From assembly GCA_021029095.1 (NCBI GenBank), contig JAJOHG010000044.1, positions 62,001-126,000 on the forward strand: 64,000 nucleotides of DNA, in the 5' to 3' direction. Position numbers and translations under genes: made by a program. This DNA is from Phellopilus nigrolimitatus. Its lineage: Eukaryota > Basidiomycota > Agaricomycetes > Hymenochaetales > Hymenochaetaceae. The stretch's first letter is position 1. Each line of letters starts with the position of its first letter. Under the pieces are notes generated by a model. That model was not told the origin of the DNA. It was given only the letters and a program-made list of their open reading frames with translations, and did not search any database. This document shows, in pieces, positions 11,518 through 22,784 of this stretch.

Positions 11518-12563
11518 ATGCTTTTGCCCGCTCCCCTCCTCGCGCTCGCCACGCTCATCTCCGCCGCCTCCGCCGCGCCGCCACTTTCCGCGCGGCAGAG
11601 CGTCGACACGAGCGCGCACTGCGGGCAATGGGACACCGTCGCCGCCGGCGGGTATGAGCTGCTGCTCGACCAGTGGGGCATCAGCGGCGCGTCCGGCGCG
11701 CAGTGCGCGCACATCGCGTCGCTCGCGGGCGCGACGGTCGCGTGGAGCACGAACTGGACGTGGGCCGGCGGCAGCGGCGTGAAGACGTTCACGGACATGC
11801 AGCTCAACACGGGCCTCGGCAAGCAGCTCAGCGCGATCTCCAGCATGCCCGTGAGCGCTTCTGTCCCTTCTCCTTGGTGGAGCTGATGTTTTCTTTTGAA
11901 AATCTGTTGCGAATCCCAGACGACCTGGGACTGGTCGTACAGCCTTTCAAGCTCGGACGTCGCGGACGTCGCATACGACCTCTTCACCGCAAACTCGCCG
12001 ACCGGCGCGAACGTCAACGAGATCATGATCTGGATGGCCAACTACAACGCCGGGCCCATCTCCGCGACGTACGGCTCCGACGGCCAGCCGGTGCCCATCG
12101 CGTCGAGCATCAGCCTCGGCGGACACTCGTGGTATGCGTCTGCAATTTCCTATTGTATAAATGCTGAGAATGGCGACTTGCGCTAACCCTGCGACGTCCA
12201 AAGGAACTTATACTTCGGATCGAACGGCGCGAACAACGTGTATTCGTTCCTCCCCTCGAGCGGCACCATCACTAGTTTCAGTGCTGATATCAACAATTTT
12301 TTAACCGTAAGTCATCCGAGTCCTCCCTTTCTGAAGAAAACATGGATGGCGATACTGAGTGTATAACCAGTACCTCACGTCGGAACAGGGGGTGAGCACC
12401 TCGCAGTATCTGGTGACCGCGCAGGCTGGTACGGAGCCCACGTCCGGAACTGGCACCCTGACGACGTAAGCTCGTTTCTCCTGAGATCCTGAATTGGTAA
12501 AGAAAGCAATGCTGACTGCGATCTGCCTGGAACAGAACGGCGTACAGTCTTGCCATCAACTAG
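11518..12563 (+). CDS. Secreted GH12 endoglucanase / xyloglucanase
   Basis: Five exons (11518-11850, 11920-12131, 12204-12306, 12371-12465, 12536-12563) encode 256 residues. The signal peptide is [20 protein letters not shown], and a probable pro-segment ends near the Arg of LSARQS. GH12 marks are the Trp-rich N-terminal half ([10 protein letters not shown]), the nucleophile Glu145 in [10 protein letters not shown], and the acid/base Glu238 in [11 protein letters not shown]. These enzymes hydrolyse beta-1,4-glucan or xyloglucan outside the cell with retention of configuration, as part of wood or litter degradation. The length suits a single catalytic domain without a carbohydrate-binding module. 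An in-frame upstream ATG at 11443 would bury the signal peptide, so the start at 11518 was chosen. Choosing between endoglucanase and xyloglucanase needs loop-level comparison. Confidence 0.92.
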
Positions 12564-13006
12564 CTGAAAACTAGATCTATTCTTTTCCTCATCTGTCGTC
12601 TGTAGCTGAGCTACTTTTTTGTGGGATGAAAATGAGTTATTTTCAGAACGCTAAGATTCGAACGGCCCACCTCGAAGGTTCAGGGAGTCGTCAGCCGGTT
12701 ATTTCGAGACCCTGATGCCTCAGAGTGCTCCATGTTTCATACACGGGAGCGTGTGCGTAGTGGGGTATCAGAAGATGCGGCGGCCGTGGTGTGCGTCCGA
12801 TGACGAGACACACGATCCTATACATATCTCCTGCTCTTTGTGCCCGCATTGTTTGATAGAAGAGTCGCCTCGACAGCCCGTTCACATGAAGTGAGATTTC
12901 AAATATAAGACTTTTTGCAGGCGGTTTGCTTTCTTTCTTTTTTGTAACCTGAAGGTGGGGACAGAAAAAGATTGAACCTAAACCTGGAATTAAGCATTTG
13001 CCAGGC
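12564..13006. other. Intergenic between GH12 and the tandem stress-like pair
   Basis: GH12 3' region and distal promoter of the next gene. A tRNA-like TTCGAA at about 12656 was checked and its T-stem does not pair. No other feature seen. Confidence 0.4.
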
Positions 13007-13018
13007 TACGTCATGACG
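13007..13018 (+). promoter_or_regulatory. CRE-like site TACGTCATGACG, copy A promoter
   Basis: Overlapping ACGTCA/TGACG half sites, the core bound by ATF/CREB-type bZIP factors, lie 135 bp upstream of the ATG at 13142. The same motif lies 131 bp upstream of the paralogue's ATG. A second shared block (CTACTTAAGGAC, about 13089-13100) sits close to the likely TATA position. Confidence 0.6.
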
Positions 13019-13141
13019 CTACCCGGGCGCCGATCCAGGCCGATCCCTCGTCATGATTCAATATCGCGTCTTGCTCCTCAATCTACCTCTACTTAAGGAC
13101 TCGGTTCAACATCCCATCAACGCAAAGTGCCAAAATAATCA

Positions 13142-14064
13142 ATGGCGGCAACGACGACGACGACGCAGACCAGCACCCCCAGCGGGACCTCCGAGCCAAC
13201 CACAGCGGGCTCCCCGTCACAAAATGGTACGGACGGCGCCCACGGAGCGACTCCTTCGCAGACTAACGCTCCGCCGCAGGCCCAGTCCCCAAACCAGGTA
13301 GGGGCAGAGCCCGGAAGCGGCAAAGCGGAAGACGCGCCGAGCGCGGCGCCCAAGGACACGGAACCTGAGGGCGGGTACCCCAAGCAGCTGCACTCGGGCA
13401 AGGTCGGCCTCGGGCCGAACTACAAACAGCAGAACAGCGCGGTGGGTCTAGTTTACAGCTTTCAACCAGCTGTTTGACTGACCGGATCCGTGATTTTTAG
13501 GGGTTTACTGAACAGCTGCAGGGCCTGAAAGAGGAGATCAAGGGCTCCCTCACGCACAACCCCGAGCTCAAGCACGCGGGTAAAGATCGCAGGACGGGGG
13601 AGCTGAAGCGGAGGGAACACGAGAAGGTGGGCTCGCAATTTTTTCTTTTTTCTTTTCCCACTTCAGACTGATAGTGAATGACCTGACCGCAGGACCAAAG
13701 CATCGACCCCTTCAAAGCCGAGCCGAAAAAGAGCGACACAGAGAGCAAAGGCGATGCACCGTCCGAGGAGGCACCTACGAAGAAGGCCAAGACAGAGACT
13801 GGTAAGCCCTTCTCAATAATGTGTTCATTATTCTCAGGTTTGAATTTGTTTTTTGCTTACTAGGAACGACGTCCACTCCAGAAGCCCACCCGACCGAAAA
13901 GGGCAAATACGAGCAGGCGGCTAGCGTCCAGCCCGAGGCCAAAAAGCCGTCGGACGAAGAGCAAGAGGCGCACTCTGACGCGCCGATGGTAAGCGGTCAC
14001 TAGTGACTTTAATTTTATTGCATCGCTGATCAAGATGGCATCTTCTTGCGCGTAGCCGAAGTAA
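13142..14064 (+). CDS. Hydrophilic LEA/CsbD-like stress protein, copy A
   Basis: Exons 13142-13441, 13501-13626, 13693-13801, 13864-13988 and 14056-14064 give 222 residues. If the last GTAAGC donor is not used, the protein ends at TAG 14001-14003 instead. It is extremely hydrophilic: a Thr/Ser/Pro/Gln-rich N-terminus, then conserved EGGYPKQLHSGKVGLGPNY, a Lys/Glu helix (LQGLKEEIKGSLTHNPEL) and a basic GELKRREHEK, then an acidic tail with AHPTEKGKYEQAASVQPE. The helix resembles CsbD/LEA-like stress proteins and many basidiomycete proteins of unknown function. No signal peptide or membrane segment is visible. It is a tandem paralogue of the gene at 14755-15799: exon 2 has the same length and the intron positions match. 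A role in desiccation or stress protection is inference from composition and the CRE-like promoter. Confidence 0.75.
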
Positions 14065-14623
14065 AGTAGACTGGCAATTGGCTCTTGGCTGAATGTGCAG
14101 CAGACCAATGCGCGTATAACCATATACTTGTTCAGTTGAGATGTCGTTCCGATCTTGCTGTCCAGACTGAAGAACGAAAATGCTAGACTCGACCGAGGCA
14201 CACAGAATTTATATCAGTATGTATGTTTGACAATTGAAGGTCTGCTCAATAATGCCATTTGTGCAGCTATGATTTACATGGCGATCATAAGTGTCTATAA
14301 CTGAGTCGGGATCAAAGCAAGGCGAGGAAGGACATGGGAGGGAAATAGTGGAGTATGTAGTACAGATTATAACTTGTAGTAATGAAAGGTTCAGTGCGCA
14401 GTGCTTGCCCCACTCTTGATTCATTTTCCTGTAAGGGATTAGGCTGACGTTATTTACATACTCTGCCTATGGTGAAGAGAAACCAAATATTAGTTTTGCG
14501 TGAACCAAATCTTCCGACGATTCAGAAAGATTGTAGAGGCAAAGGCTTACGAAGTCCAGGGCAGGCTTGAATAGGGAATTTGACATTTGCTCCGATCTAA
14601 AAATAGGAGCACCATCCACCGAG
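14065..14623. other. Intergenic spacer between tandem copies
   Basis: No open exon chain on either strand and no repeat recognised; AT-richer than the flanking exons. Confidence 0.4.
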
Positions 14624-14638
14624 TACGTCATGACGTCA
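14624..14638 (+). promoter_or_regulatory. CRE site (full TGACGTCA), copy B promoter
   Basis: TACGTCATGACGTCA contains a complete palindromic CRE (TGACGTCA, 14631-14638) overlapping the ACGTCA half site shared with copy A. CTCTACTTAAGGAC at 14697-14710 repeats the proximal block of copy A. Spacing to the ATG is nearly the same in both copies, so the promoter was probably duplicated with the gene and kept. Confidence 0.65.
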
Positions 14639-14754
14639 CCACTACGCCGCGTTGAAGTCATCCATTGCGTCCTCTCAGTCCACCTCTTCAGCTAGGCTCT
14701 ACTTAAGGACCCGATTCGCCATGTAGCACTCTTCCATCAACGCATACACACATA

Positions 14755-15799
14755 ATGTCAGCAACAACACAGCAGCCTCTCCAGAACACCCCGCAGCCGT
14801 ACAGCTCGCAGACGCGCAACGCGTCCAGCACGTCCGACTCCGAGTCCAGCTTCCCGCCGACAGACTCCCAGACGAGCGTCCCCAAATTCAACGGTGCGGC
14901 CCACGACCAGGATTCCGCCCAGTCGCAGACCAGCACACCGTCGCAGTCCCAGACCCCAAGCCAGGGCACCCGGAGCAAGACCCAGGCCGCCGGCACCGCA
15001 TCCAAGAAGGGCAAGGACGAGGGCTACGTCGAGCCCGCAGAGGACGAGGGTGGCGCCGCCCGCGGCACGGGCACTGGCGCCGGCGACGCGCCGCCAGTGG
15101 AGCCCGAGGGTGGCTACCCCGAGCAGCGGCACGCCGGCAAGCTCGACGGTCCCGGTCCCGAGTACAACCAGAAAAACCGTGCGGTGAGTCCGACATGCCT
15201 TTCCCGCCGTGCAGACTCGCTGACTGGCTGACCTGTGATTTTGGCAGACGATGGGTGACAAGTTGCAGGGCTTGAAGGAGGAGGTCAAGGGCACTATCAA
15301 GCGCGACCCGCAGCTCAAGGGGACGGGCAAGGAGCGCATGACGGGCGAGCTGAAGCGGAAGGAGCACCAGAAGGTGGGCTTCCGTTCATTCTTCGTGTTT
15401 GTTGCTTGCAAATTAAAGGCGAAACATTTTGACAGGAGGATGTCAACCCTTTCGACAACGCAGGCGATGACGCTGGCGACAAGAAGAGCGAGGGCGATGA
15501 TGCACCGTCCGAAGACACATCGACGCATATATCCAAGACCGAAACCGGTATGCACACGCATCCCAAAGTGTTTGATAACAGTCTTCAAAACCTTCATTGT
15601 TTTTCAGGTTTGACGGACGCTCCGGCGGCGCACCCTACTGAGAAAGGGCGCGAGGAGCAAGCGGCTAGCATCCGTCCCGAAGGCAAGGGCGCGTCGGGCC
15701 AAGAGAAGAAGGCACGCTCCAATGCGTCGAACGGTACGTGCTCAGCATTCTCGACTGCATCGTGTTGCTGATAGTCTTGTCATGCTGTGCGTAGCGTGA
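14755..15799 (+). CDS. Hydrophilic LEA/CsbD-like stress protein, copy B
   Basis: Exons 14755-15183, 15248-15373, 15436-15547, 15608-15733 and 15795-15799 give 265 residues; the stop codon comes from the last 5-nt exon. The plan is the same as copy A: a Ser/Gln/Thr-rich N-terminus (longer here by 43 residues), then EGGYPEQRHAGKLDGPGPEY, MGDKLQGLKEEVKGTIKRDP, GELKRKEHQK, an acidic block, and AAHPTEKGREEQAASIRPE. Exon 2 (126 nt) has the same length as in copy A. The two copies have diverged most in the N-terminal and acidic linkers, as expected for disordered spacers around a conserved core. Unspliced reading past 15733 would add about 12 residues, so the last exon is the least certain part. Confidence 0.75.
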
Positions 15800-16100
15800 A
15801 CTGCTGGTAGCGGAACTGGAGTCAGCACGGAAGGCTTAGATAAAACCATGGAATGAGACTGCAGCATACTGTAATCAGTGTAATTTTCTTGTAATCTACA
15901 TGTAGACTCGTTCAATCACAACTTGTTCACGGACAAAATGGTGACCCGACGATGTGTGACATGTTACGTATTTGTGACAAGCAGTAGCGCGCACACTGGA
16001 CGCGTCACCGCTGCAGCGGGTACGCGTCTCGTCTGCCCATCCTAATCCTTCTTTTCCCCTCCACCTTTTTCTCGTTCGCCCCCCTCACAACTCTACAGCC

Positions 16101-16978
16101 ATGGTGAGTGTATAAACTCCCCAAAAATGCTTCCGTTGGTCATGTACGGTTATTCTAGTCTATCATGGAACTTAACGGCGGCTCGGTGGTGGCCATGGTT
16201 GGCAAGGACTGTGTTGCCATCGCCTCCGACCTCCGCCTCGGGAACCAGGCGCTCACAATTGCATGCAACCACGAGAAGGTGTGCAGGGGCAACCCTATGA
16301 ACGACGTGCATTGACTAAGCGACGTGCTCTCAGGTCTTCCCTGTAACAGACCGAATATACTTGGGTCTCCCGGGCCTCGCTACCGACGTCGCAACACTGT
16401 GCGTACTCCGCGCCATCGTCTCTCCTCCCTCCCAGCTGACCGAGCTTCGAAAAAATGCATGCAGCCGCGAACGCTTCCGGTACCGCGTGAACATGTACAC
16501 GATCAAGGAGGAGCGCGAGATCACGCCGGAGACGTTCGCGCGGCTCGTCTCCTCGACGCTATACGAGAAGCGCTTCGGGCCGTACTTCGTCGAGCCCGTC
16601 GTCGCGGGGCTCTCGCGGGGCGCGACGGGCGCCGTGCAGCCGTTCATCGCGGCGACGGACCTCATCGGGTGCCTCAACTTTGCGAAGGACTTCGTCGTGA
16701 GCGGCACCGCGAGCGACAAGCTCTTCGGTGTCGCGGAGGGCCTGTGGGAGCCGGACTTGGAGCCCGAAGACCTGTTCGAGACGATCAGCCAGACGCTCCT
16801 CAATGCGGTCGACCGCGACGCGTTCTCGGGCTGGGGCGCGGTGGTGCATCTTATGTGCGTGGTCTTCTGTTCTTTCGTTCTGTTCATTTTTTTTTGGAGG
16901 CCAAAGATGTTGACTCGGGGACCGTGCAGTACATATGACAAAGTGATCACGCGCACGCTAAAGGGGCGGATGGACTAA
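16101..16978 (+). CDS. PUP3: 20S proteasome subunit beta type-3
   Basis: The ATG is alone in its coding exon (16101-16103, followed by GTGAGT). Exons 16159-16278, 16334-16398, 16465-16854 and 16930-16978 follow, giving 208 residues. The protein reads MSIMELNGGSVVAMVGKDCV and keeps the beta3 landmarks IASDLRLGNQ, VNMYTIKEEREITPETFARL, LYEKRFGPYFVEPV and the C-terminal TRTLKGRMD. As in other beta3 subunits there is no propeptide and no N-terminal catalytic Thr, so it is a structural subunit of the beta ring. The Thr-type activities reside in beta1, beta2 and beta5. The third intron was placed so that the exons join as ATL-RERFRYRV. The splice acceptor choice is forced by an in-frame stop in the alternative. 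Confidence 0.92.
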
Positions 16979-17864
16979 TTTGCGGTTCGACGACACTCAG
17001 AAATTTGTTTTGTACTCTGCACGCTTGTTTCAATGCATTTTCCCTTTGTTCTGTGTTTGTATCCCGATGCCTCAACATACAGGCGCTCGCGTCCAAGAGC
17101 TCAAGCACCCACAATCAGCGCTTTGTCCTTGGGGGGTTTTTTTTTTTGGCTATGGATCCGCTGTAAGTGAAAATTATTAGCTTCAAGTTTAAGACCCAAC
17201 CCGTCATGTCGCTCCGAAGTATGTGCCCCCCTTTTATCCTCCTTCCTCAGCTTTATAATATAACCAACTCGTTTTAGCCCTTGCACCGCATGAATACTCT
17301 CCGGGAGGTGTCGTCTGCCAGCTCCCCCGCCTTTTTTTCCTAAAGAAAGAAAGAAAGCTCTTCTTAATCATCTACTACCTCTAAGTAACCGTGCACAGAA
17401 ACCGTCATGCATCGCGGCTTATCTCGATTACCGCCCGCTGTTTCCGCGGGATCTCGAGCCTGATGGTGTTTGGCACACCCTCTGCACGCCATTTGCGTGT
17501 TGAAAGAAGGTTGGGCCAGTGCACCTCTGGACCGTGTCCCTCGCTTACCTTCGCTTCTTGTCGATTCCTCGCTCACGATGCCCAAACAAATCGGAGAGCT
17601 TGATAAACTAACGTAGAGGCAACCTTATAGTAAGTTATACTGCATCCAGTCAAGATGACTTGTTAGTTGCAATTCGGCTATATCCGAGCCGACAATGATC
17701 TCACGAAGGATCGGCGGCAGCGTCGATCCCTGGGAATCCCCAAGTCTTATCACACCGGCCACCCAGAGTTTGAGCTCCCTCGCTCCCTTATCTACTTCTT
17801 TCTGTCCCACTGACTACCATCTAGCTGCTGTACCATTACGCGAGCTTAAAGAAAGCGAAAAGAT
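16979..17864. other. Intergenic between PUP3 and the deacetylase gene
   Basis: Holds a T-run (about 17137-17147) and a short AAAG microsatellite at about 17344-17356. No coding or RNA feature recognised; presumably PUP3 3' UTR and the deacetylase promoter. Confidence 0.4.
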
Positions 17865-19754
17865 ATGCCTCGCCAGGTCCTTATCGGGTTCGGAGTCGAC
17901 GTCGACGCGGTGGCGGGCTGGTGAGCTTCTACTGGCTTGAGAGTATATGTATGCGGCCGAGAGCTAACGATATTGCACGTATACTCGTCCTTGTCCTCGT
18001 GCATATCTTAGGCTCGGTTCGTACGGGGGCGAGAATTCTCCGGGCGACATTTCTCGCGTGCGTTGACGTTATCCTCGCGCTTGCTTGGATGAGACGCAGA
18101 GCCGCTGACGCTGAAGTTCCCATGTCGTGATGATGACCATAGGGCATGTATGCAGGAGAGGTCGGCGTGCCGCGCCTCCTGAAGCTCTTTGCAAAGTACA
18201 ACATCAAGACGACGTGGTTCATTCCAGGTGCTTGATCACATTTGTTTGGAAATTTTTGGATGTCTACATCTTTATCCCTTGCTTGAATATTTGGTTGACT
18301 ATCTCGACTCTACAAAAACAATATTGTATAGGACACAGCCTGGAGACTTTCCCAGAGCAGATGGCTGCGGTGCGCGACGCTGGGCATGAGATGTATGTAT
18401 GCATACAAGGACAGTATATGTTTCCCATGTTCTGCAGGCTTACAACAGCTAAATATCAGCGGGCTCCACGGTTATTCACATGAAGTATGATGATTCTCTG
18501 CTGGTTTATTTTGAACCAAGCTTATTTCCATAACACCTGCAGAATCCCATTTCGATGAGCCTGGAGCAGCAGAAGGACATCCTCAACCACACGTTCGATT
18601 TGCTCACCGCTTTCAACAACGGCGTGCCTCCGAAGGGCAGCGTTGCGCCGTGGTGGGAGACGAGCAAGGAGGGCACGGACCTGCTTCTTGACAAGGGGAT
18701 CGAATACGGTACGCGAAGAAATGCTGACCCTTAACGCTACCTATCCTCTCACCTGGCTTGAATGGTTTCTGTTTCGATAAAAAGACCATTCGAACATGGC
18801 GCACGAGTACGTTCTCCTGGAAACAAGTTTTCCGAACTTCTTGTCCGAAGCTATTGATTGGGCAGTTCGCAGGCATACTACCTCCGCGACGAAGACACCT
18901 GGACGAAGATTGACTACGGCGCGAAAGCGCACACGTGGATGAAGCCCCTGAAGCGCGGAAACCCCACCGGTCTGGTCGAGATCCCAGGGAACTGGTGAGC
19001 ACCACGTCATACGGCTGACAGTGGCCTCGAAATTTGTCTTGACTTGTTTTGTCTTTTATTTTATTTGACAATGAAGGTACCTGGACGACCTGCCTCCCAT
19101 GATGTGCGCGCCTCTCACTCCTTCCCATGCGTCTACCAATGCTGAAGTCCCACCTGCTCGCAAGGTTCATTAAAGCAAGCTCCAACTCCCACGGCTGGGT
19201 GCGCACCACCGAATGGCCATCATTTCCCTTAGCGATAACAACTCTGAACGCATTTCCAGGTTAATACTCGGGATGTAGAGGACCTCTGGAAGGATACCTT
19301 CTCGTACTGCTATCGGTAGGCTTTTTTCTTGACTTTCCCCCCTTGTTCTCTACGCATGTTTGAGGATTTAACTGACAAGTGTGCTTTGATACGACAGCGA
19401 GGAGGAAGACTTCATCTTTCCCATCACAATCCACCCAGACGTCAGCGGGTGCATCCTCCTTTCACATTGCTACCGCATTACTCTCGAGTCTTACCCTTTC
19501 TTGTTTTCTCTCCTTGTGCTTATCATTTTTAGCCGCCCACACGTTCTTCTCATGCTGGTGCGTCTCCGTAAAACGCAACTCAACTAGTGAAACCCTGACT
19601 CGCAATTCCATCTCATCAACAGGAACGCTTCATCGAGTGGATAAATACGCATGAGCACATTCAATGGGTACCGATGATTGAGATGTCGAACGCGTTTCGA
19701 ACGAGGAACAGACCTGTTGCGGGCGCGCGTATGCCTGCGGGGTTCCAGGAGTAG
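17865..19754 (+). CDS. Polysaccharide deacetylase (NodB-fold)
   Basis: Fourteen exons: 17865-17920, 18012-18057, 18143-18227, 18332-18392, 18460-18484, 18543-18708, 18785-18806, 18866-18994, 19077-19103, 19165-19198, 19260-19315, 19398-19448, 19533-19557, 19623-19754. They join in frame to 304 residues. The start [19 protein letters not shown] carries the metal-binding Asp pair typical of NodB motif 1. [12 protein letters not shown] supplies the His-x3-His metal ligands, and [16 protein letters not shown] and [14 protein letters not shown] follow in the order seen in intracellular fungal/bacterial PgdA-like (HP0310-type) deacetylases. There is no signal peptide, so a cytosolic role is more likely than cell-wall chitin deacetylation. 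The substrate, an N-acetylated amino sugar or a cyclic imidic compound, is not decided by the sequence. Several exons are only 22-34 nt. Confidence 0.88.
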
Positions 19755-21150
19755 TAGCGGCAACCTGGGCAAGAAATGAGAAAAGGTATGACAAGTATTT
19801 CTTTCAATAACTTACTTGGTGTCTGAATGTAGATTAATGTAGCGATGTTTGGGGGGCACAATTTGTAATGATTCAGATGCCTTTTGATCTAGGAGTATCT
19901 CGTCGGAACGCCAATTAAATATGACTTTGAAGCTCAACTTATTCTCAGACTTCGATGATGACGGTACTTGTGGCTATGCCATTGATCGGCCGTTCTCTAC
20001 GACCGGAATCCGACATTATGTTTTTTGATTTGATTTGATTCCGCGCTGCTTATCATTCTTTACACTCTTTACAGCCACAGATTGCAGATCTCTCAACCAT
20101 TTACTTGATCTGTTTTGTGCACAATGAGCGCAGCTACTACGTTTACAACCGTCCGTGCGATTCGGGCAGGCGGAAATATGCGATTACTCCCTGTAATACG
20201 ATGCTCGCCAGGACTCAGGACTCAGCTCTTGCAATCAAAAGTGACGTATCGTCGGAAATGCGTGGTCATATCTTGTTTTCTTAGACACTGTTCGCAACCA
20301 CTGTTCGCAATTCCATTCCGTTAAGTGCGGACAAAGTGTCATCAGCGACATATGCATCTTCTAACGATCCATTTGGGGTTAGCTTTGGGGCTCGGACGTC
20401 GGGGTGTGTAAGACAGATGGAAGACGGTCGATTTCTCGTAAGGGAACGCAGTTCTACGCGGAGTGTTTCAGGTAACAGTTCGGTCGCTTCCTTCGTTATC
20501 ACTGCAGACGAAAACTCACTGGCCACTGCAGATCTATACCGATAGTTTCCCGATACTACACAGCATTTTTGCGCAATTTAACTGCATGCGGTATCGGATA
20601 TACATCAATATCTGTTCTCTCCTTTTGACCAGACATTTTGAGCAGATGTAGCTTAGGTCGTCTACATTGACATGGTCAAGATAACACGCCGCTAGTCGGC
20701 GGACTTCTCATATGTGGTCCTGTTCTCGCGCTCCCCTGTTTCTGCATGAGTTTTACTCACGGGCAAGAACTCTGTTCCTCATGGTCCGTCGTAACCAAAA
20801 GATATGCTCGAGTGGGCAAGTCATTCTATCTGTAGTTTTGGCCGAGCGTAGTCTTTCTTCGCGGAGCCGTGTTTTTTACGTTTACTTCGGTGACGCGGTC
20901 CATCAGATACGTACGGCGTAGGACGGTAGTAAGTTCCCCGGAAGGATTGGAGCATCGAAATATGAGACATTGTCATCGTGTTTTGTACGTGAGCGTGAAG
21001 CATCAATCCACTAGTGGGCCACCCTGGAACTCTAATCTACTTCTCTATAAGTGTTGACTACAGGACTTGCAAAGGTCGATTCACATCCCAACCACTCGCT
21101 TCACTGCTACCTCGGTATTTCTTACTCGGAAAAACTTTTGAAGTCTTGTA
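19755..21150. other. 1.4-kb gap, no gene recognised
   Basis: Several short open frames exist on both strands (for example around 20115-20545), but none joins to a protein I recognise or shows convincing splice partners. It may hold the decayed tail of another DUF6533-like copy; this is not demonstrable by eye. Confidence 0.35.
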
Positions 21151-22784
21151 ATGCTCTCAGTACGCGCCCATGTCGCCCCCACTGACCCGAGTGAGGTTCC
21201 GCTTTGGGTCTTTGAGAATGAAGTGTCGACGTACGGCCAGTTGGCAGCAGCAACTGTTCTGGCCTACGATACCAGTTGAGTCACATGTTTATCTTGCGCA
21301 TCTCGTTTGAATGAAAAGGCTCACTGTGGTTTCTAGTCATAAGGATGGATAAGGAGGTATGTTTTTCTACGTTTTAAACGCAAATCACTTCAACTCACTC
21401 CTCTTGTCTACCAGGTCAAATTCTTCTGGGTCGGTCACCGATACTCGTCTGTCGTGCGACACTTGCGCCCACTGACTAACCGCAACTTTAGAACAAGCCA
21501 AAGACATTTGTCAGCTGGATCTATTTCTTGGTGACTCTTAAAATAAAACTCTGATAACACCATCTGAATAAAGAACTTTTGTAGACTCGCTATATTGGCC
21601 TTGCATCGGCTCTTGTGTATATATGGAGTAAGAGAATGTATATGATAAGATAACATTGACCACTGACACGGCGATAAACCAAGATTTTGCCTTCAACGAA
21701 GATCCAGTAGAGTGAGAGCATCTTTTATGAGAACACGTTTCTCTCGCTGATTTAGAATCCACAGTTGTGACATAATAATTTTCTCTATGTATGTGATCAA
21801 GGCTCATTGATTATTGTGCTCAGGCAGCTTTTACGGATGGTTCAGAGCTTTAGCCGGTATGTCTTGCACCGACCATATACCCAAATCTGCTCATAGAGAT
21901 CCAGATTGGGCTACGATTCTCCTGGTAGACTGTCAGCAGGAATAACTATGAGACTTAACCAGTTTCTAAACCCGTCACTTAATATAGATATTCTATTAAT
22001 GAGGGTTTTTGCGCTCTATTCAACTCAAGGTGACTACTTATGTTACGCTTGCACAGACTGGGTGTTTGGCTGATATTCTTCAGGGAAAATATTTGCTATA
22101 TGTCTCCGATGTGCATTTTTCTTAGAAGCGGCAGCTATGCTGGGCATCCGAATCTACCTGGTAATATATGAAGAAAGTGAGTAGGGCCGATCCATTCCTC
22201 CTGCATGTGAATAGTCTGAGATTTAGACGGGCTTTCCAGTTGCTGTAGGGATTCTCGCAACAGGTGTCGCAGCCTGCGGGATAGAGAAAAAGTACCCACC
22301 GGGCTTGTACAGCCTATATTGGTTTGACCTTCTTTCGCTTTTTACCATAATTCAATACTTAAAATGATTTTTAATAGGGCAATGCCTCTGCTATTTGAAA
22401 TAATCCTGCTTGCTCTTGCTATTTACGCAGCCGTGGACTTTTGGAAAACTGCGGGATTTAAGGGTTACAGCCTTGTGAATGTAGTCGTGCAAGATCAAAT
22501 TTTGTATTTTTCAGTGTGAGCCCATGTCCAACTTTCTCGTTCGATGACTCTTTAAACCGATCCTTCACGACAGTGTGGTAGCTTTTACTGCTTTCAACAT
22601 TGCAACCGAGCAGATTCAAGGCACAGATATTTCAATTGTCTATGCATATATTTTTGCGACACCTGCTTTGCCTTGCATAGTAGGCTGTTGGCTGCTATTC
22701 CACTTGAAAGAGGCAGCAGAGATAGGAATCAATGGGGGCACGAGCTTCAGAGTCACAACCGTAGCTGATATCGAATTCATTTGA
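21151..22784 (+). CDS. DUF6533-type multi-pass membrane protein
   Basis: Exons read: 21151-21274, 21337-21356, 21415-21429, 21492-21530, 21585-21627, about 21824-21856, 22126-22176, 22240-22321, 22378-22515 and 22574-22784. One exon between 21628 and 21823 is unresolved. The N-terminal block (LAAATVLAYDTII-RMDKEVKFFW-NKPKTFVSWIYFLTRYIGLASALVYIW) follows the DUF6533 pattern of YD, a D/E-x-EV-x-x-x-W segment and an R-Y pair. Downstream are FYGWFRALA, AAAMLGIRIYLVIYE, IAVGILATGVAACG, AMPLLFEIILLALAIYAAV and ILYFSVVVAFTAFNIATE, so about six or seven membrane helices. This family is expanded in Agaricomycetes and has no known function. The gene is AT-richer than its neighbours, and one donor (GTTGAG) is non-consensus; the copy may be decaying. 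Confidence 0.6.

Noticed and set aside
12640..12700. tRNA-like TTCGAA T-loop on -
   Set aside because: The bases flanking the loop do not form a T-stem, and no acceptor or anticodon stem can be drawn.
17865..19754. Secreted chitin deacetylase
   Set aside because: The protein has no signal peptide or GPI site and matches the PgdA/HP0310-like intracellular branch better.
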